Shown: piece by piece, positions 34,734-43,049 of the stretch | Position numbering within the stretch: position 1 is the first letter of the stretch | Layout: the number at the start of each line of letters is the position of its first letter | Assembly (NCBI RefSeq): GCF_003725335.1 | Contig: NZ_QIBY01000001.1 | Location: forward strand, 310,001 to 374,000 | Length of the DNA stretch: 64,000 bases | Source of the DNA: Parvibacter caecicola | Lineage (GTDB): Bacteria > Actinomycetota > Coriobacteriia > Coriobacteriales > Eggerthellaceae | Direction: 5' to 3' | Made by a program: the position numbers and the translations under genes | The notes under the pieces: model-generated | Told to the model about the DNA's origin: nothing | The model's input: the letters and a program-made list of their open reading frames with translations, nothing else | The model's database searches: none

Positions 34734-35497
34734 GAGCGCTCCCCTTCCCCGCCGGCGGAACCGTCCGGCAGCTTCGGCCCGTTGGTGGCATGGTAGGCAA
34801 TGGCGGCCATTACGCCGATGAGGGCCCCGATGAGGATGGCCGGCCCCGTGAGCCCTAAGAGCTTCGCCAAATATACCCCCAGCATGGCACCGGCCATGGC
34901 CACAATGTTGGCGGGCACTAGTTTTTGGGTGACCATCAGGCAGATGAAGATAGAGGTCATGGCGAACGAGGCGATGTTCAGCGGAATGTCGAGGGCGCTT
35001 CCCACCAGCACCCCCGCCACTGTAGAAAGGGTCCAGGAGGTTTGGGAGAACAGGTTGAGCATAAGCGCCCGGTCTACCGACCAGTCGCCCTCCTCGAAAC
35101 GCTTGGTGGAAACCCCATAGGTCTCATCGGTGACAGTGGCGGCAAAGAAGAACGCCAGGCGCTTGGAAACACCATCGCAGCACTTCGCAAACGATGCCGA
35201 GTAGAGCATTTGGCGGGTGTTCACCAACGACACGCTGGCCACGATGGAGGTTACCGACGAAGAGGCCAGGTACATGTTGGGAATCATGAACTGGCCGGCG
35301 CCTGAATAGAATAGGGCCGAGAGCAGGAACACCTGAAGCGCGTTCATGCCGATGGAGTCAGACAAGATGCCGCAGGGGATGCCGATGGCCACATAGCCCA
35401 GCATCACCGGAATGGCGGCGGAAAACGCATCTTTTATGTGGGCCCTCGTGAACACGGTGCCGTATTCTACCCCAACCGAGGCGGAAAGCGGCTCCAT
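34730..35497 (-). CDS. azlC: AzlC family branched-chain amino acid exporter
   Basis: 255 aa, about seven to eight membrane segments. AAIPVMLGYVAIGIPCGIL, FYSGAGQFMI and LVNTRQMLYSASFA are characteristic of AzlC; TDETYGV follows. I chose ATG 35497, though the ribosome site is weak; an in-frame extension to 35740 is low-complexity and runs into the divergent gene at 35657. Together with azlD it exports branched-chain amino acids and complements the ilv operon 6 kb away. Confidence 0.88.
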   Translation of the reverse strand: MEPLSASVGVEYGTVFTRAHIKDAFSAAIPVMLGYVAIGIPCGILSDSIGMNALQVFLLSALFYSGAGQFMIPNMYLASSSVTSIVASVSLVNTRQMLYSASFAKCCDGVSKRLAFFFAATVTDETYGVSTKRFEEGDWSVDRALMLNLFSQTSWTLSTVAGVLVGSALDIPLNIASFAMTSIFICLMVTQKLVPANIVAMAGAMLGVYLAKLLGLTGPAILIGALIGVMAAIAYHATNGPKLPDGSAGGEGERS

Positions 35498-35656
35498 TTT
35501 CCCGCCGCAGCGGCGGTTGGCACCCCAGGTAACGGGGAGCAGCGAAAATGCCGCTCCTCCCCCGGCGGCAGCGGCGGTTTCGGTTACACTGGTACCATCG
35601 AAACCGGCCGAAGCCCGTTGCGCTTGCGGCCCCGAAAGCGGCAAAGGAGGTGGATT

Positions 35657-36010
35657 TTGGACCGTTCGCTTGAAGAGGCGCTGCGCCTGTACGAGGAAAT
35701 GCCCCAGAAAACCCGGCAGATAAACGGCCTGGAATACCACCGCATCATCGCCAGCTACACCATGCCCATCACCTGCCGCAGCCTGGTGATGTGCGCCCTG
35801 CCCCGCCCGCCGTTCTCGCCGAAGGAGGCGGGGGATGTGGTGTACCTGGACGAGCTGGGCAACCGCTTCGCCTTCGCCGGCGTAGCGCTGCCGGACTTCC
35901 GCACGCTTTCCAAGAAAGACCGCAGCGCCCTGGTCACCGTGGCCCTGCGCCCCGCCTGCGCCAACGGCCCCATCGGCGAATGGATGACCGTGGTGCGCCC
36001 GGAGAAGTAA
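35657..36010 (+). CDS. Small conserved-looking protein of unknown function (only plus-strand gene)
   Basis: 117 aa from a TTG at 35657, five bases after a perfect AAAGGAGGT. Earlier in-frame sequence reads as low-complexity. I do not recognise the family. It is soluble, with no signal or membrane segment. RSLEEALRLYEEMPQKTRQINGLEY gives a charged helical start (about residues 3-27), followed by a compact beta-rich part with CRSLVMCALPRPPF, VVYLDELGNRFAFAGVALP and GEWMTVVRPEK. It is divergent from azlC and convergent with dgt. Base composition is like the surroundings, so recent transfer is not indicated. Confidence 0.7.
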   Translation: MDRSLEEALRLYEEMPQKTRQINGLEYHRIIASYTMPITCRSLVMCALPRPPFSPKEAGDVVYLDELGNRFAFAGVALPDFRTLSKKDRSALVTVALRPACANGPIGEWMTVVRPEK

Positions 36011-36041
36011 AGTTGCCGCCAGAAATGCCTTGAGGGCAGGA

Positions 36042-36128
36042 TTCGCAGGGCGGACATTCTATGCCTCCCTAAGCTGCAGTCGAATGCAGGTTGTCAGTTG
36101 GCCAGAGATAGGATCCCTGGCCTGCGAG
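36042..36128. repeat. GTAGGGCAGA repeat, decayed full unit
   Basis: TTCGCAGGGCGGACATTCTA at the left and GATCCCTGGCCTGCGA at the right, with a middle matching the unit at 57372 (AAGCTGCA, GGTTGTCAGTTGGCCAGAGATAG). Many substitutions show it is an old copy. It fills the gap between the plus-strand gene and dgt. Confidence 0.55.
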
Positions 36129-36152
36129 CAAATCGCCCGCAAGTCTTAGCCC

Positions 36153-37196
36153 CTAGAACGACAGGGTATTGGGCTCGAACAGCTGGCGGATTCGGCTTTT
36201 CGCGTAGCGGTCGGTCATGCCGGCGATGTAGTCGGAAACCGCCCGCAACTCGTCTCCGCCGGAAATGCTGTGGTACTCCTGCGGCACTTCATCCGGATGG
36301 GCAACGTAATAGTCGAACAGGGTGTTGATGAGCCGCGTGGCCTTGTCCACCTCTTCAAGCACCTCTGGCGCCATGTACACCTTCCTGAACAGGAATTCCC
36401 TGAGCTCCATCATGGCTTCCCACACATGCGGGGAAAGCCGGATGTCCCCTTCGCTGGCCGATGCGGTCACCATGTCGCTTACCAGCGTCTCGATGCGGGC
36501 CGAGTGGTTCTCCCCCAGCACGGCGTGGGTACTGGGGGGCAGCTGCCCTTCGGTGAGCAGCCCCGCGCGAATGGCGTCGTCGATGTCGTGGTTCACATAG
36601 GCGATGCGGTCGGCGGTGGCCACGATGCGCCCTTCGAGGGTTTCCGCGCGCACCTCGCCGGTATGGCACACGATGCCGTCCTTCACCTCGAAGGTAAGGT
36701 TGAGCCCCGCTCCGCCGTTTTCGATGAGCTCCACCACCCGCAGGCTCTGCTGGTTGTGGCGGTACAGCCCCTCTATTTCCGGATTGCTTGGAGCCATGCC
36801 TCGGTGGCGCCCGATGCAATGGGCCAGGGCGCTTTCACCGGTATGGCCGAAGGGGGTGTGCCCCAAATCGTGTCCGAGGGAAATGGCCTCGGTGAGGTCT
36901 TCGTTCAAGGCCAGCGCCCGGGCAATGGTGCGGGCAATCTGGGCCACTTCCAAGGTGTGGGTGAGGCGGGTGCGGTAATGGTCCCCCTGCGGCGCCAGAA
37001 ACACCTGGGTTTTATGGGACAGGCGACGAAATGACTTGCAGTGGAGAATTTTGTCGCGGTCCCGCTGGAACTCGTTGCGCAGAAGGTCGGGGGCGGTGCT
37101 GCGCACCCTGCCTTCGCTTTCGCGCGACAAAGTGGCATCGGGGCACAAGAGCGTTGCCTCGCGGTCTTCCTGCTCACTTCGCCAAACCACTTCCAT
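36153..37196 (-). CDS. dgt: Deoxyguanosinetriphosphate triphosphohydrolase-like HD protein
   Basis: 347 aa HD-superfamily dNTPase. RNEFQRDRDKILHCKSFRRL and KTQVF mark the Dgt family; the metal ligands are in RLTHTLEVAQ, LGHDLGHTPFGHTGE and ADRIAYVNHDIDDA. Length fits the shorter Gram-positive/actinobacterial type rather than the 505-aa E. coli enzyme. ATG 37196. Confidence 0.92.
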   Translation of the reverse strand: MEVVWRSEQEDREATLLCPDATLSRESEGRVRSTAPDLLRNEFQRDRDKILHCKSFRRLSHKTQVFLAPQGDHYRTRLTHTLEVAQIARTIARALALNEDLTEAISLGHDLGHTPFGHTGESALAHCIGRHRGMAPSNPEIEGLYRHNQQSLRVVELIENGGAGLNLTFEVKDGIVCHTGEVRAETLEGRIVATADRIAYVNHDIDDAIRAGLLTEGQLPPSTHAVLGENHSARIETLVSDMVTASASEGDIRLSPHVWEAMMELREFLFRKVYMAPEVLEEVDKATRLINTLFDYYVAHPDEVPQEYHSISGGDELRAVSDYIAGMTDRYAKSRIRQLFEPNTLSF

Positions 37197-37268
37197 GAGC
37201 GTTCCTTTCTCGCCGGCACCAGGGCGTCAGCGGCGCCTGTCACCGCCCGCACATCGTCGACAGCGCTA

Positions 37269-38555
37269 TCAGCTTAGCGCATTTGCCAGGTCATCGGGAG
37301 TGGAAACCCCGTCCTCTGTGATGATGGCCGCCACCAACTGCGCCGGCGTAACATCGAAGGCGGGATTGTCCACCTGCACCCCCGCTATCGGCCGGGGCAG
37401 CACTTCGGCAGCGTCCCGCCGTTCGATGACGATGGCCTCACCGGTTGCGATGGACGCGTCGATAGTCGAGCGGGGCGCCGCCACGTAAAACGGAATGCCG
37501 AAATGGCGGGCCAGCACCGCCACCCCCAAAGTACCTATCTTGTTGGCCACGTCCCCGTTGGCGGCAATGCGGTCGGCCCCCACCACAACAGCGTCTATCT
37601 TCCTGCTCGCCATCGTGGATGCGGCCATGTCGTCGCAGATGAGCGTCACCGGCACGCCGGCTCGGGAGAGCTCCCAGGCCGTGAGGCGCGCGCCCTGCCC
37701 CACCGGCCGCGTCTCATCGGCATACACCCGCTCAAGTTTTCCCTGTTCGAAAGCGGAATACACCACCCCAAGGGCAGTTCCGTAAAATGCGGTGGCCAAG
37801 CTGCCGGCATTGCAATGGGTGAGCACGGTGGCCCCGTGCGGCAAAAGCTCGGCGCCGTTGCGGCCGATGGCGCGATTTGCCGCCTCGTCTTCGCCGATCA
37901 TGTCCCGGCACAGCCCATAGAGCGCGTCGGCCACGGCAGCGGGCCCCTCTCCCCCGTCTTGCACCATCTTCCGCGCCAACCGCAAGGCCCGCTTCACCGC
38001 CCAGGACAGGTTCACCGCCGTGGGCCGCGCGGCCGCAATCTGACGCCCGGCGAAATCCAGCCCCATGGAGAACAGCTCCGAATCGAAGCCGTCTTCGTCC
38101 AGCACGAAGGTGCGATGGCCATCAAGCGCCCGATGGACCGCATCGCTGCTTTCCGGCCGGTCGAAGAAATCCCCGGCCGCTTCGGCGGCGGCGCAGCCCT
38201 CTTGGCCCCGCCGCTGGCACATGAGGCAATCCGCCCCGGCAGCTGCGGGCACGTCGGCCCCATCGCCAGCTGGCGCTTCCAGCACCGGGGCCTTCCCCCC
38301 TGTGCCGCTGCCACCCCCGGCCGCCAAAAACTCCCAGGCCCGCAGCATCACCGCCGCCGCCCCGGCAACGCCGATGGCAGGGGCGCCGCGCACTGCAAGC
38401 GTCTTGATGGCGTCCACCACCGTGCGCCAATCGGAAGTCTCCAGGTAAACCTCCTCGTAGGGCAGCAATCGCTGGTCTATCATGCGCACCCGCGGCACGC
38501 CGGAAACCTTATGCACCTCTATGGTGCGCGGCAGGTTGTCCAGATTCAATGCCAT
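37269..38555 (-). CDS. mtnA: Methylthioribose-1-phosphate isomerase with an internal insertion
   Basis: 428 aa of the eIF2B-like MtnA family (methionine salvage, aldose to ketose). LPRTIEVHKVSGV-like start, RLLPYEEVYLETSDW, AVRGAPAIGVAGA, then HCNAGSLATAFYGTALGV (catalytic Cys), ETRPVGQGARLTAWEL and GADRIAANGDVANKIGT (catalytic Asp). Usual length is about 345. The excess is an insertion of roughly 80 residues (about 78-155), Gly/Ala-rich, with DCLMCQRRGQEGC. ATG 38555 is preceded by AGGAGG. Other methionine-salvage genes are not in the window; a role as ribose-1,5-bisphosphate isomerase is possible. Confidence 0.88.
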   Translation of the reverse strand: MALNLDNLPRTIEVHKVSGVPRVRMIDQRLLPYEEVYLETSDWRTVVDAIKTLAVRGAPAIGVAGAAAVMLRAWEFLAAGGGSGTGGKAPVLEAPAGDGADVPAAAGADCLMCQRRGQEGCAAAEAAGDFFDRPESSDAVHRALDGHRTFVLDEDGFDSELFSMGLDFAGRQIAAARPTAVNLSWAVKRALRLARKMVQDGGEGPAAVADALYGLCRDMIGEDEAANRAIGRNGAELLPHGATVLTHCNAGSLATAFYGTALGVVYSAFEQGKLERVYADETRPVGQGARLTAWELSRAGVPVTLICDDMAASTMASRKIDAVVVGADRIAANGDVANKIGTLGVAVLARHFGIPFYVAAPRSTIDASIATGEAIVIERRDAAEVLPRPIAGVQVDNPAFDVTPAQLVAAIITEDGVSTPDDLANALS

Positions 38556-38630
38556 GCCTCCTCCTGTTTCCGTAGTCCTTGATCCATCGTCGAACCATGT
38601 TCGACGCAAACGCCCCAATCTGGGAAGCTT

Positions 38631-38718
38631 ATCGTAGGGCAGACATCCTATGTCTGCCTAGGCCGTAATCACAAGCAGGCCATCGGCTAGGCGGAGATAG
38701 AATATCTGCCCTACGAAT
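38631..38718. repeat. GTAGGGCAGA repeat, complete unit
   Basis: About 88 bases made of two hairpin-forming arms in inverted order: CGTAGGGCAGACATCCTATGTCTGCC, a spacer with GGCCGTAATCACAAGCAGGCC, and TAGGCGGAGATAG with ATATCTGCCCTACGAA. The outer ends are inverted copies of each other (CGTAGGGCAGA/TCTGCCCTACG). This is the layout of a REPIN. Located between mtnA and ppdK. Confidence 0.75.
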
Positions 38719-38753
38719 TCACGAATCAGAACATACCCCCTGTTCTGCAAATC

Positions 38754-38790
38754 TATCAGGCTGGACATGCCCCCTGCCCTACGAATTCAC
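38754..38790. repeat. GTAGGGCAGA repeat, decayed half unit
   Basis: CAGGCTGGACATGCCCC followed by CTGCCCTACGAATTCAC matches the right arm and flank (CCCTACGAATTCAC) of the unit ending at 38718, so a partial duplication is likely. Confidence 0.5.
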
Positions 38791-38860
38791 CAGGCAGTTT
38801 TCCCGCAGTCATAAATACTGCAGGCACCTCCGTCCCCCGAAAGCAATGCAATTGCAAGAA

Positions 38861-38882
38861 GGGCCCCGCAATTGCGGGGCCC
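38861..38882 (-). terminator. Probable terminator of ppdK
   Basis: Perfect 22-base palindrome: GGGCCCCGCAA and TTGCGGGGCCC. It is 28 bases after the ppdK stop and followed on the minus strand by TTCTT, a weak T-tract. Confidence 0.6.
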
Positions 38883-38909
38883 GTGCTCAGGCGACAAGCG
38901 CGCTGCAGC

Positions 38910-41627
38910 CTACTTCTGGGAAAGGGCCGCTTGGGCGGCGGCCAGGCGGGCCACCGGCACGCGGTAGGGGGAGCAGCTGACGTAATCCAGCCCGATGCCG
39001 TTGAAGGTGGCAATGGAGTCGGGATCGCCGCCGTGCTCGCCGCACACGCCACACACGATTTCGGGATTGCCCTCATGGCCCAGCTCAACGCCCATCTGCA
39101 CCAGGCGGGCCACACCGGCGTCCACCGTGGCAAAGGGGTTGAAGGGCAGCAGGCGCTCAGAGAGGTACTGGGGCACGAACTCGCCCTCCACGTCGTCGCG
39201 GCTGAAGCCGAAAGTGGTTTGGGTGAGGTCGTTGGTGCCGAAGGAGAAGAAGTCCGCCACGCTGGCAATCTCGTCGGCAGTGACGGCGGCGCGGGGCAGC
39301 TCGATCATGGTGCCGATGGGAATCTCCAGCTCAACGCCTTCTTCCGCTTCCACCTGAGCGATGACCTTTTCGGCCAGGGCGCGCAGCTTGGCCAGTTCGG
39401 TAACCACCGAAACCAGCGGAATCATAATCTCGGGCTTCGGATCCAGCCCCTCCTTCTTCAAGCGGGCGGCCGCCGTGGCGATGGCGCGCACCTGCATAGT
39501 GGGCAGGATGGGGTACACGATGCCCAGGCGCACGCCGCGCATGCCCAGCATGGGATTCTGCTCGGCGAAAGAATCGATCTTGGCCATCAGCTCGCGCTTC
39601 TCCGCCACCAGAGCGGCATCAGTGCCGGCAGCCTCAAGGCGGGCAATCTCCACATCGAGGGCGCGGGCGCTTTCCAGGAACTCGTGCAGCGGCGGATCCA
39701 GCAAACGCACGATCACCGGCAGGCCGTCCATGGCCTTGAACATGCCGTAGAAGTCGTTGGTCTGCACCTCCAAAAGCTCGCGCACCGCTTCCTCGCGCAC
39801 CGCTTCGTCCTCGTTCAGGATGAAGGTTTGGATGATCTGCTTGCGGTCGCCCAAGAACATGTGCTCGGTACGGCAAAGGCCGATGCCCGCCGCCCCGAAG
39901 CTGCGGGAGAGCTCGGCGTCCTCGGGGTTGTCGGCGTTGGCACGCACGCCCAAGGTGCGGAACTCGTCGGCCCACTCCAGGATGGCGTCCAAATCGCCGG
40001 TGATTTCCGGCATCACCAGGGAAACCGGCCCCAGCACCACGATGCCGGTGGTGCCGTCGATGGAGATGATGTCCCCCTCGCGAATCACGATGTCGGTGCC
40101 GGAGATGCGGGCCTCTTTGGCCTCGGCGTCGATTTTGAGCGCCTCCACGCCGCACACGCAGGGCGCGCCCATGCCGCGGGCGATAACCGCAGCATGGGAG
40201 GTTTTGCCGCCATGAGAGGTGAGGATGCCCTCGGCGGCAATCATGCCGGCCAGGTCGTCGGGGTTGGTTTCCCAGCGCACCAGCACGCAGTTACGGCCGG
40301 CCTCGTTGGCGGCCACGGCGTCGGCGGCCGAGAACACAGCTTCGCCCACCGCGGCACCCGGGCTGGCGTTCAGGCCGCGGGCCACCACGTCGTAGGTGGC
40401 GTTCTTGTCAAACTGCGGATGCAGCAGCTGGTCCAGCTGATCCGGCTCAACGCGCATGACGGCCTCTTCTTTGGTGATAAGGCCCTCTTTAACCATTTCG
40501 ATGGCGATGTGCAGTGCGGCGGCGGCGGTGCGCTTGCCCACGCGGGTTTGCAGCATCCACAGCTTGCCCTGCTCGATGGTGAACTCGATGTCGCACATGT
40601 CGCGGAAGTGGTTTTCCAGCACCACGAAGATGTCCTCCAGCTGCTGCCCCGCCTCTTCCAGGCCCTCCACCGTTTTCAACTGAGCGATGGGGCTGGTGTT
40701 GCGGATGCCGGCCACCACGTCTTCGCCCTGGGCGTTCACCAGGTAGTCGCCGTAGAATTCCTTTTCGCCGTTGGCGGGATTGCGGGTGAAGGCCACACCA
40801 GTGGCGGAAGTGTTGCCCTTGTTGCCGAACACCATAGACTGCACGTTCACGGCAGTGCCCAGGTCATCGGCGATCTTGTTCTTCTGGCGGTACAGCACCG
40901 CGCGGGGGTTGTTCCAGGAACCGAACACCGCCTCGATGGCCAGCTGCAGCTGCAGGGTGGGGTCTTGCGGGAACTGCACCAGGCCGTCCACCACCAGCGA
41001 CGGATAGGCCACCGGGTCCACGTTCTGGCTGAAGATGCCCTTGAACTCGGCCACCAGCTGCTGCAGGTCCTCGGCGGTCAGGTCGGTGTCGCTCTTCACG
41101 CCGCGCTCGTTCTTCATGGCGGTGATGGCGTTCTCGAACAGGTCGCCGTCCAGGCCCATCACCACGTTGGAGAACATCTGGATGAAGCGGCGGTAGGAGT
41201 CCCACGCGAAGCGGGGGTTCTCAGTTTGCTTGATAAGGCCGTTGATGGACTCGTCGTTCAGGCCCAGGTTCAGCACGGTGTCCATCATGCCGGGCATCGA
41301 CATGGGAGCGCCGGAGCGCACCGAAACCAGCAGCGGGTCCTCGGCGTCGCCGATCTTCTTGCCCATGCGCTCTTCCAGGTCCGCCCGGTACTCGGCAATA
41401 GTGTCCAGAGCACCCTCCGGCCAGCTGTTGCCGCCGTTGGCGAATTCCATGCAGGTCTGGCAGGTAATGGTGAATCCCGGAGGAACGGGAAGTCCGATGT
41501 TAGCCATCTCGGCAAGGTTGGCGCCCTTGCCGCCCAGAACGGCCTTCATCTCGGTGTTGCCCTCGGTAACGTTGTTGCCGTTGGCGTCTTTGCCAAATGC
41601 ATAGACGCGCTTAACTGCTTCGCTCAC
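38910..41627 (-). CDS. ppdK: Pyruvate, phosphate dikinase
   Basis: 905 aa from GTG 41627 (GAAGGAG upstream). Interconverts pyruvate, ATP and phosphate with PEP, AMP and PPi. The N-terminal ATP-grasp domain begins KAVLGGKGANLAEMA; the swivelling phosphohistidine domain has GGKTSHAAVIARGMG (catalytic His about 455); the PEP-binding TIM barrel has MLGMRGVRLGI and GTNDLTQTTFGFSRDD, with the active-site Cys in IVCGVCGEHGG. Length is normal. Its dedicated regulator is encoded just upstream (41782), which supports reversible inactivation. Confidence 0.97.
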   Translation of the reverse strand: MSEAVKRVYAFGKDANGNNVTEGNTEMKAVLGGKGANLAEMANIGLPVPPGFTITCQTCMEFANGGNSWPEGALDTIAEYRADLEERMGKKIGDAEDPLLVSVRSGAPMSMPGMMDTVLNLGLNDESINGLIKQTENPRFAWDSYRRFIQMFSNVVMGLDGDLFENAITAMKNERGVKSDTDLTAEDLQQLVAEFKGIFSQNVDPVAYPSLVVDGLVQFPQDPTLQLQLAIEAVFGSWNNPRAVLYRQKNKIADDLGTAVNVQSMVFGNKGNTSATGVAFTRNPANGEKEFYGDYLVNAQGEDVVAGIRNTSPIAQLKTVEGLEEAGQQLEDIFVVLENHFRDMCDIEFTIEQGKLWMLQTRVGKRTAAAALHIAIEMVKEGLITKEEAVMRVEPDQLDQLLHPQFDKNATYDVVARGLNASPGAAVGEAVFSAADAVAANEAGRNCVLVRWETNPDDLAGMIAAEGILTSHGGKTSHAAVIARGMGAPCVCGVEALKIDAEAKEARISGTDIVIREGDIISIDGTTGIVVLGPVSLVMPEITGDLDAILEWADEFRTLGVRANADNPEDAELSRSFGAAGIGLCRTEHMFLGDRKQIIQTFILNEDEAVREEAVRELLEVQTNDFYGMFKAMDGLPVIVRLLDPPLHEFLESARALDVEIARLEAAGTDAALVAEKRELMAKIDSFAEQNPMLGMRGVRLGIVYPILPTMQVRAIATAAARLKKEGLDPKPEIMIPLVSVVTELAKLRALAEKVIAQVEAEEGVELEIPIGTMIELPRAAVTADEIASVADFFSFGTNDLTQTTFGFSRDDVEGEFVPQYLSERLLPFNPFATVDAGVARLVQMGVELGHEGNPEIVCGVCGEHGGDPDSIATFNGIGLDYVSCSPYRVPVARLAAAQAALSQK

Positions 41628-41781
41628 CTTGACTCCTTCGCATCGCGCCCGCACCGGGCGCATCCCTTGTGCGCACAGGGCCGAATGCCGGGAGAACACC
41701 CCGCTCAAGCTTCCCCGCGTCTTCCTTCCACTTCCCCGCCCGGGCAGTGCCCGCGGGAAAGCTCACCGCCATTGACAGCGA

Positions 41782-42666
41782 TTACTCAATAATACCAGTT
41801 GGCGATGGATGGCACCGTTCGTAGTAACGCAAAATCTCCTGAGCGGTCTCCTCCACGGCTTTTTTCTCGGTGTGCACCACGATGCAGCCCAGCTTGCGCA
41901 TAAGGGCACGGGCGCTTTCCAGATCCTGGTAGATGTACTCGATGTCGGCGTACTCTGCCGCCACGCCCCGGGCGTTGCCCAAGCGGCGGATGCGGATGTC
42001 GGAGAGCACTTCCGGCGTGGTCATCAGCCCGAAGATGCGGGTGGGGTCCACGTCGAAAAGCTCTTTCGGCACATCGGTGGTGGGATCGAGCGGGATGTTG
42101 GCCACCTTCAGCCCTTGCTGGGCCAGGAAAATGGACAGCGGCGTCTTCGACGAACGGCTTACCCCCAGAATAACCAAGTCGGCCCGAGTGATGTCTTGGG
42201 GATTGCGCCCGTCGTCGTGCTCGATGGTGAACTCCACCGCTTCGATGCGGCGGAAATAAGAAGCATCGGCCGCCCGCAGCGTGCCGGGCGTGCTGGTGGG
42301 CTGCATGCCGCTCAAATCGGAAATGGCCCGGATGGCGCCAGTCATGATGTCCACGCCCTCGATGTTGTCGCGCTGGGCGATGTAGGCGGAAAGCTCGTCG
42401 CGCATGTCGCTGTGCACCAGCGTGTAGAACACCAGCAACCGGTCGTCCCCCAGCGTGTCCACGTGGCAGGCCACGTGCTCTTCCAAGAACCGTTTGATCT
42501 CGGCAAATGATTTCACCTTCGGCAGAATCTCGATTTTCGGTTCCATCACCCCGAACTGGGCTGCCGCTGCCTTGGCCACCGCCTGGGCGGTCACGCCCAC
42601 CGAGTCGGAAATGATGTGAATGGTGGGCATGCAAGCCGCCCGCTCCGCCGGAGTAAGGTTCTCCAT
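41782..42666 (-). CDS. PPDK regulatory protein (bifunctional kinase/pyrophosphorylase)
   Basis: 294 aa DUF299-family protein that phosphorylates a Thr of PPDK with ADP and removes it with phosphate. HIISDSVGVTAQAVAKAAAAQF is the usual N-terminus; the P-loop-like motif is LGVSRSSKTPLSIFLA (about residues 170-185), followed by NIPLDPTTDVPKELF and RIFGLMTTPE. The adjacent ppdK shows the target is PPDK rather than PEP synthase. The gap to ppdK is 154 bases. Confidence 0.95.
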   Translation of the reverse strand: MENLTPAERAACMPTIHIISDSVGVTAQAVAKAAAAQFGVMEPKIEILPKVKSFAEIKRFLEEHVACHVDTLGDDRLLVFYTLVHSDMRDELSAYIAQRDNIEGVDIMTGAIRAISDLSGMQPTSTPGTLRAADASYFRRIEAVEFTIEHDDGRNPQDITRADLVILGVSRSSKTPLSIFLAQQGLKVANIPLDPTTDVPKELFDVDPTRIFGLMTTPEVLSDIRIRRLGNARGVAAEYADIEYIYQDLESARALMRKLGCIVVHTEKKAVEETAQEILRYYERCHPSPTGIIE

Positions 42667-42701
42667 CTTTCCCCCTTTGTTCTTGTTGTTACGTCAACGG
42701 A

Positions 42702-42813
42702 AGAAAGGGGCGGGGCATCCTGATTCGCTCAGACAGTCCTGCTCGCACGAAAGTGCCACTGGCACTTTCGGCTCGTGCGGAACTCGCTCGGTCAGAACAC
42801 CCCGCCCCTTTCT
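42702..42813. repeat. Long palindromic element, copy 1
   Basis: 112 bases. The ends AGAAAGGGGCGGGG and CCCCGCCCCTTTCT pair perfectly, and the centre (42749-42769) is a 9-bp stem, GAAAGTGCC/GGCACTTTC. Between them lie GCTCAGACAGTCCTG and GTGCGGAACT. Its homologue at 42876-42988 is in the opposite orientation. Confidence 0.7.
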
Positions 42814-42875
42814 AGACAACCGTCATCCACTCGCAGCAGACGACTCCCCTCATTTCAACCCGGAACCAAGTTATT

Positions 42876-42988
42876 GGCGCGGGGCGGAGAGGGTCCCGCG
42901 CGCAGTTCCGCACGACGAAAACGCGCCAGTGGCGCGTTTTCCAAAGCCCAGGACTGTTTGAGCACGGGCGCCCCCTCCGCCCCGCGCC
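42876..42988. repeat. Long palindromic element, copy 2 (inverted)
   Basis: 113 bases. Ends GGCGCGGGGCGGAGAGGG and CCCCCTCCGCCCCGCGCC pair with few mismatches; the centre (42918-42940) is AAAACGCGCC/GGCGCGTTTT. Read on the minus strand it has GCTCAAACAGTCCTG and GTGCGGAACT in the same places as copy 1. The centre, with its T-rich end, may also serve as the glyS terminator. Confidence 0.65.
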
Positions 42989-43049
42989 CACCCGAGCGGC
43001 TTCAACCTGCATCCAGGATGTGCCGTTGACTCTGCCCAGGCGAGCGGTT

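Noticed and set aside
42702-42988. CRISPR-like or attachment-site interpretation of the palindromes
   Set aside because: There are only two units, in inverted orientation, with no regular spacers, no integrase and no cas gene nearby.
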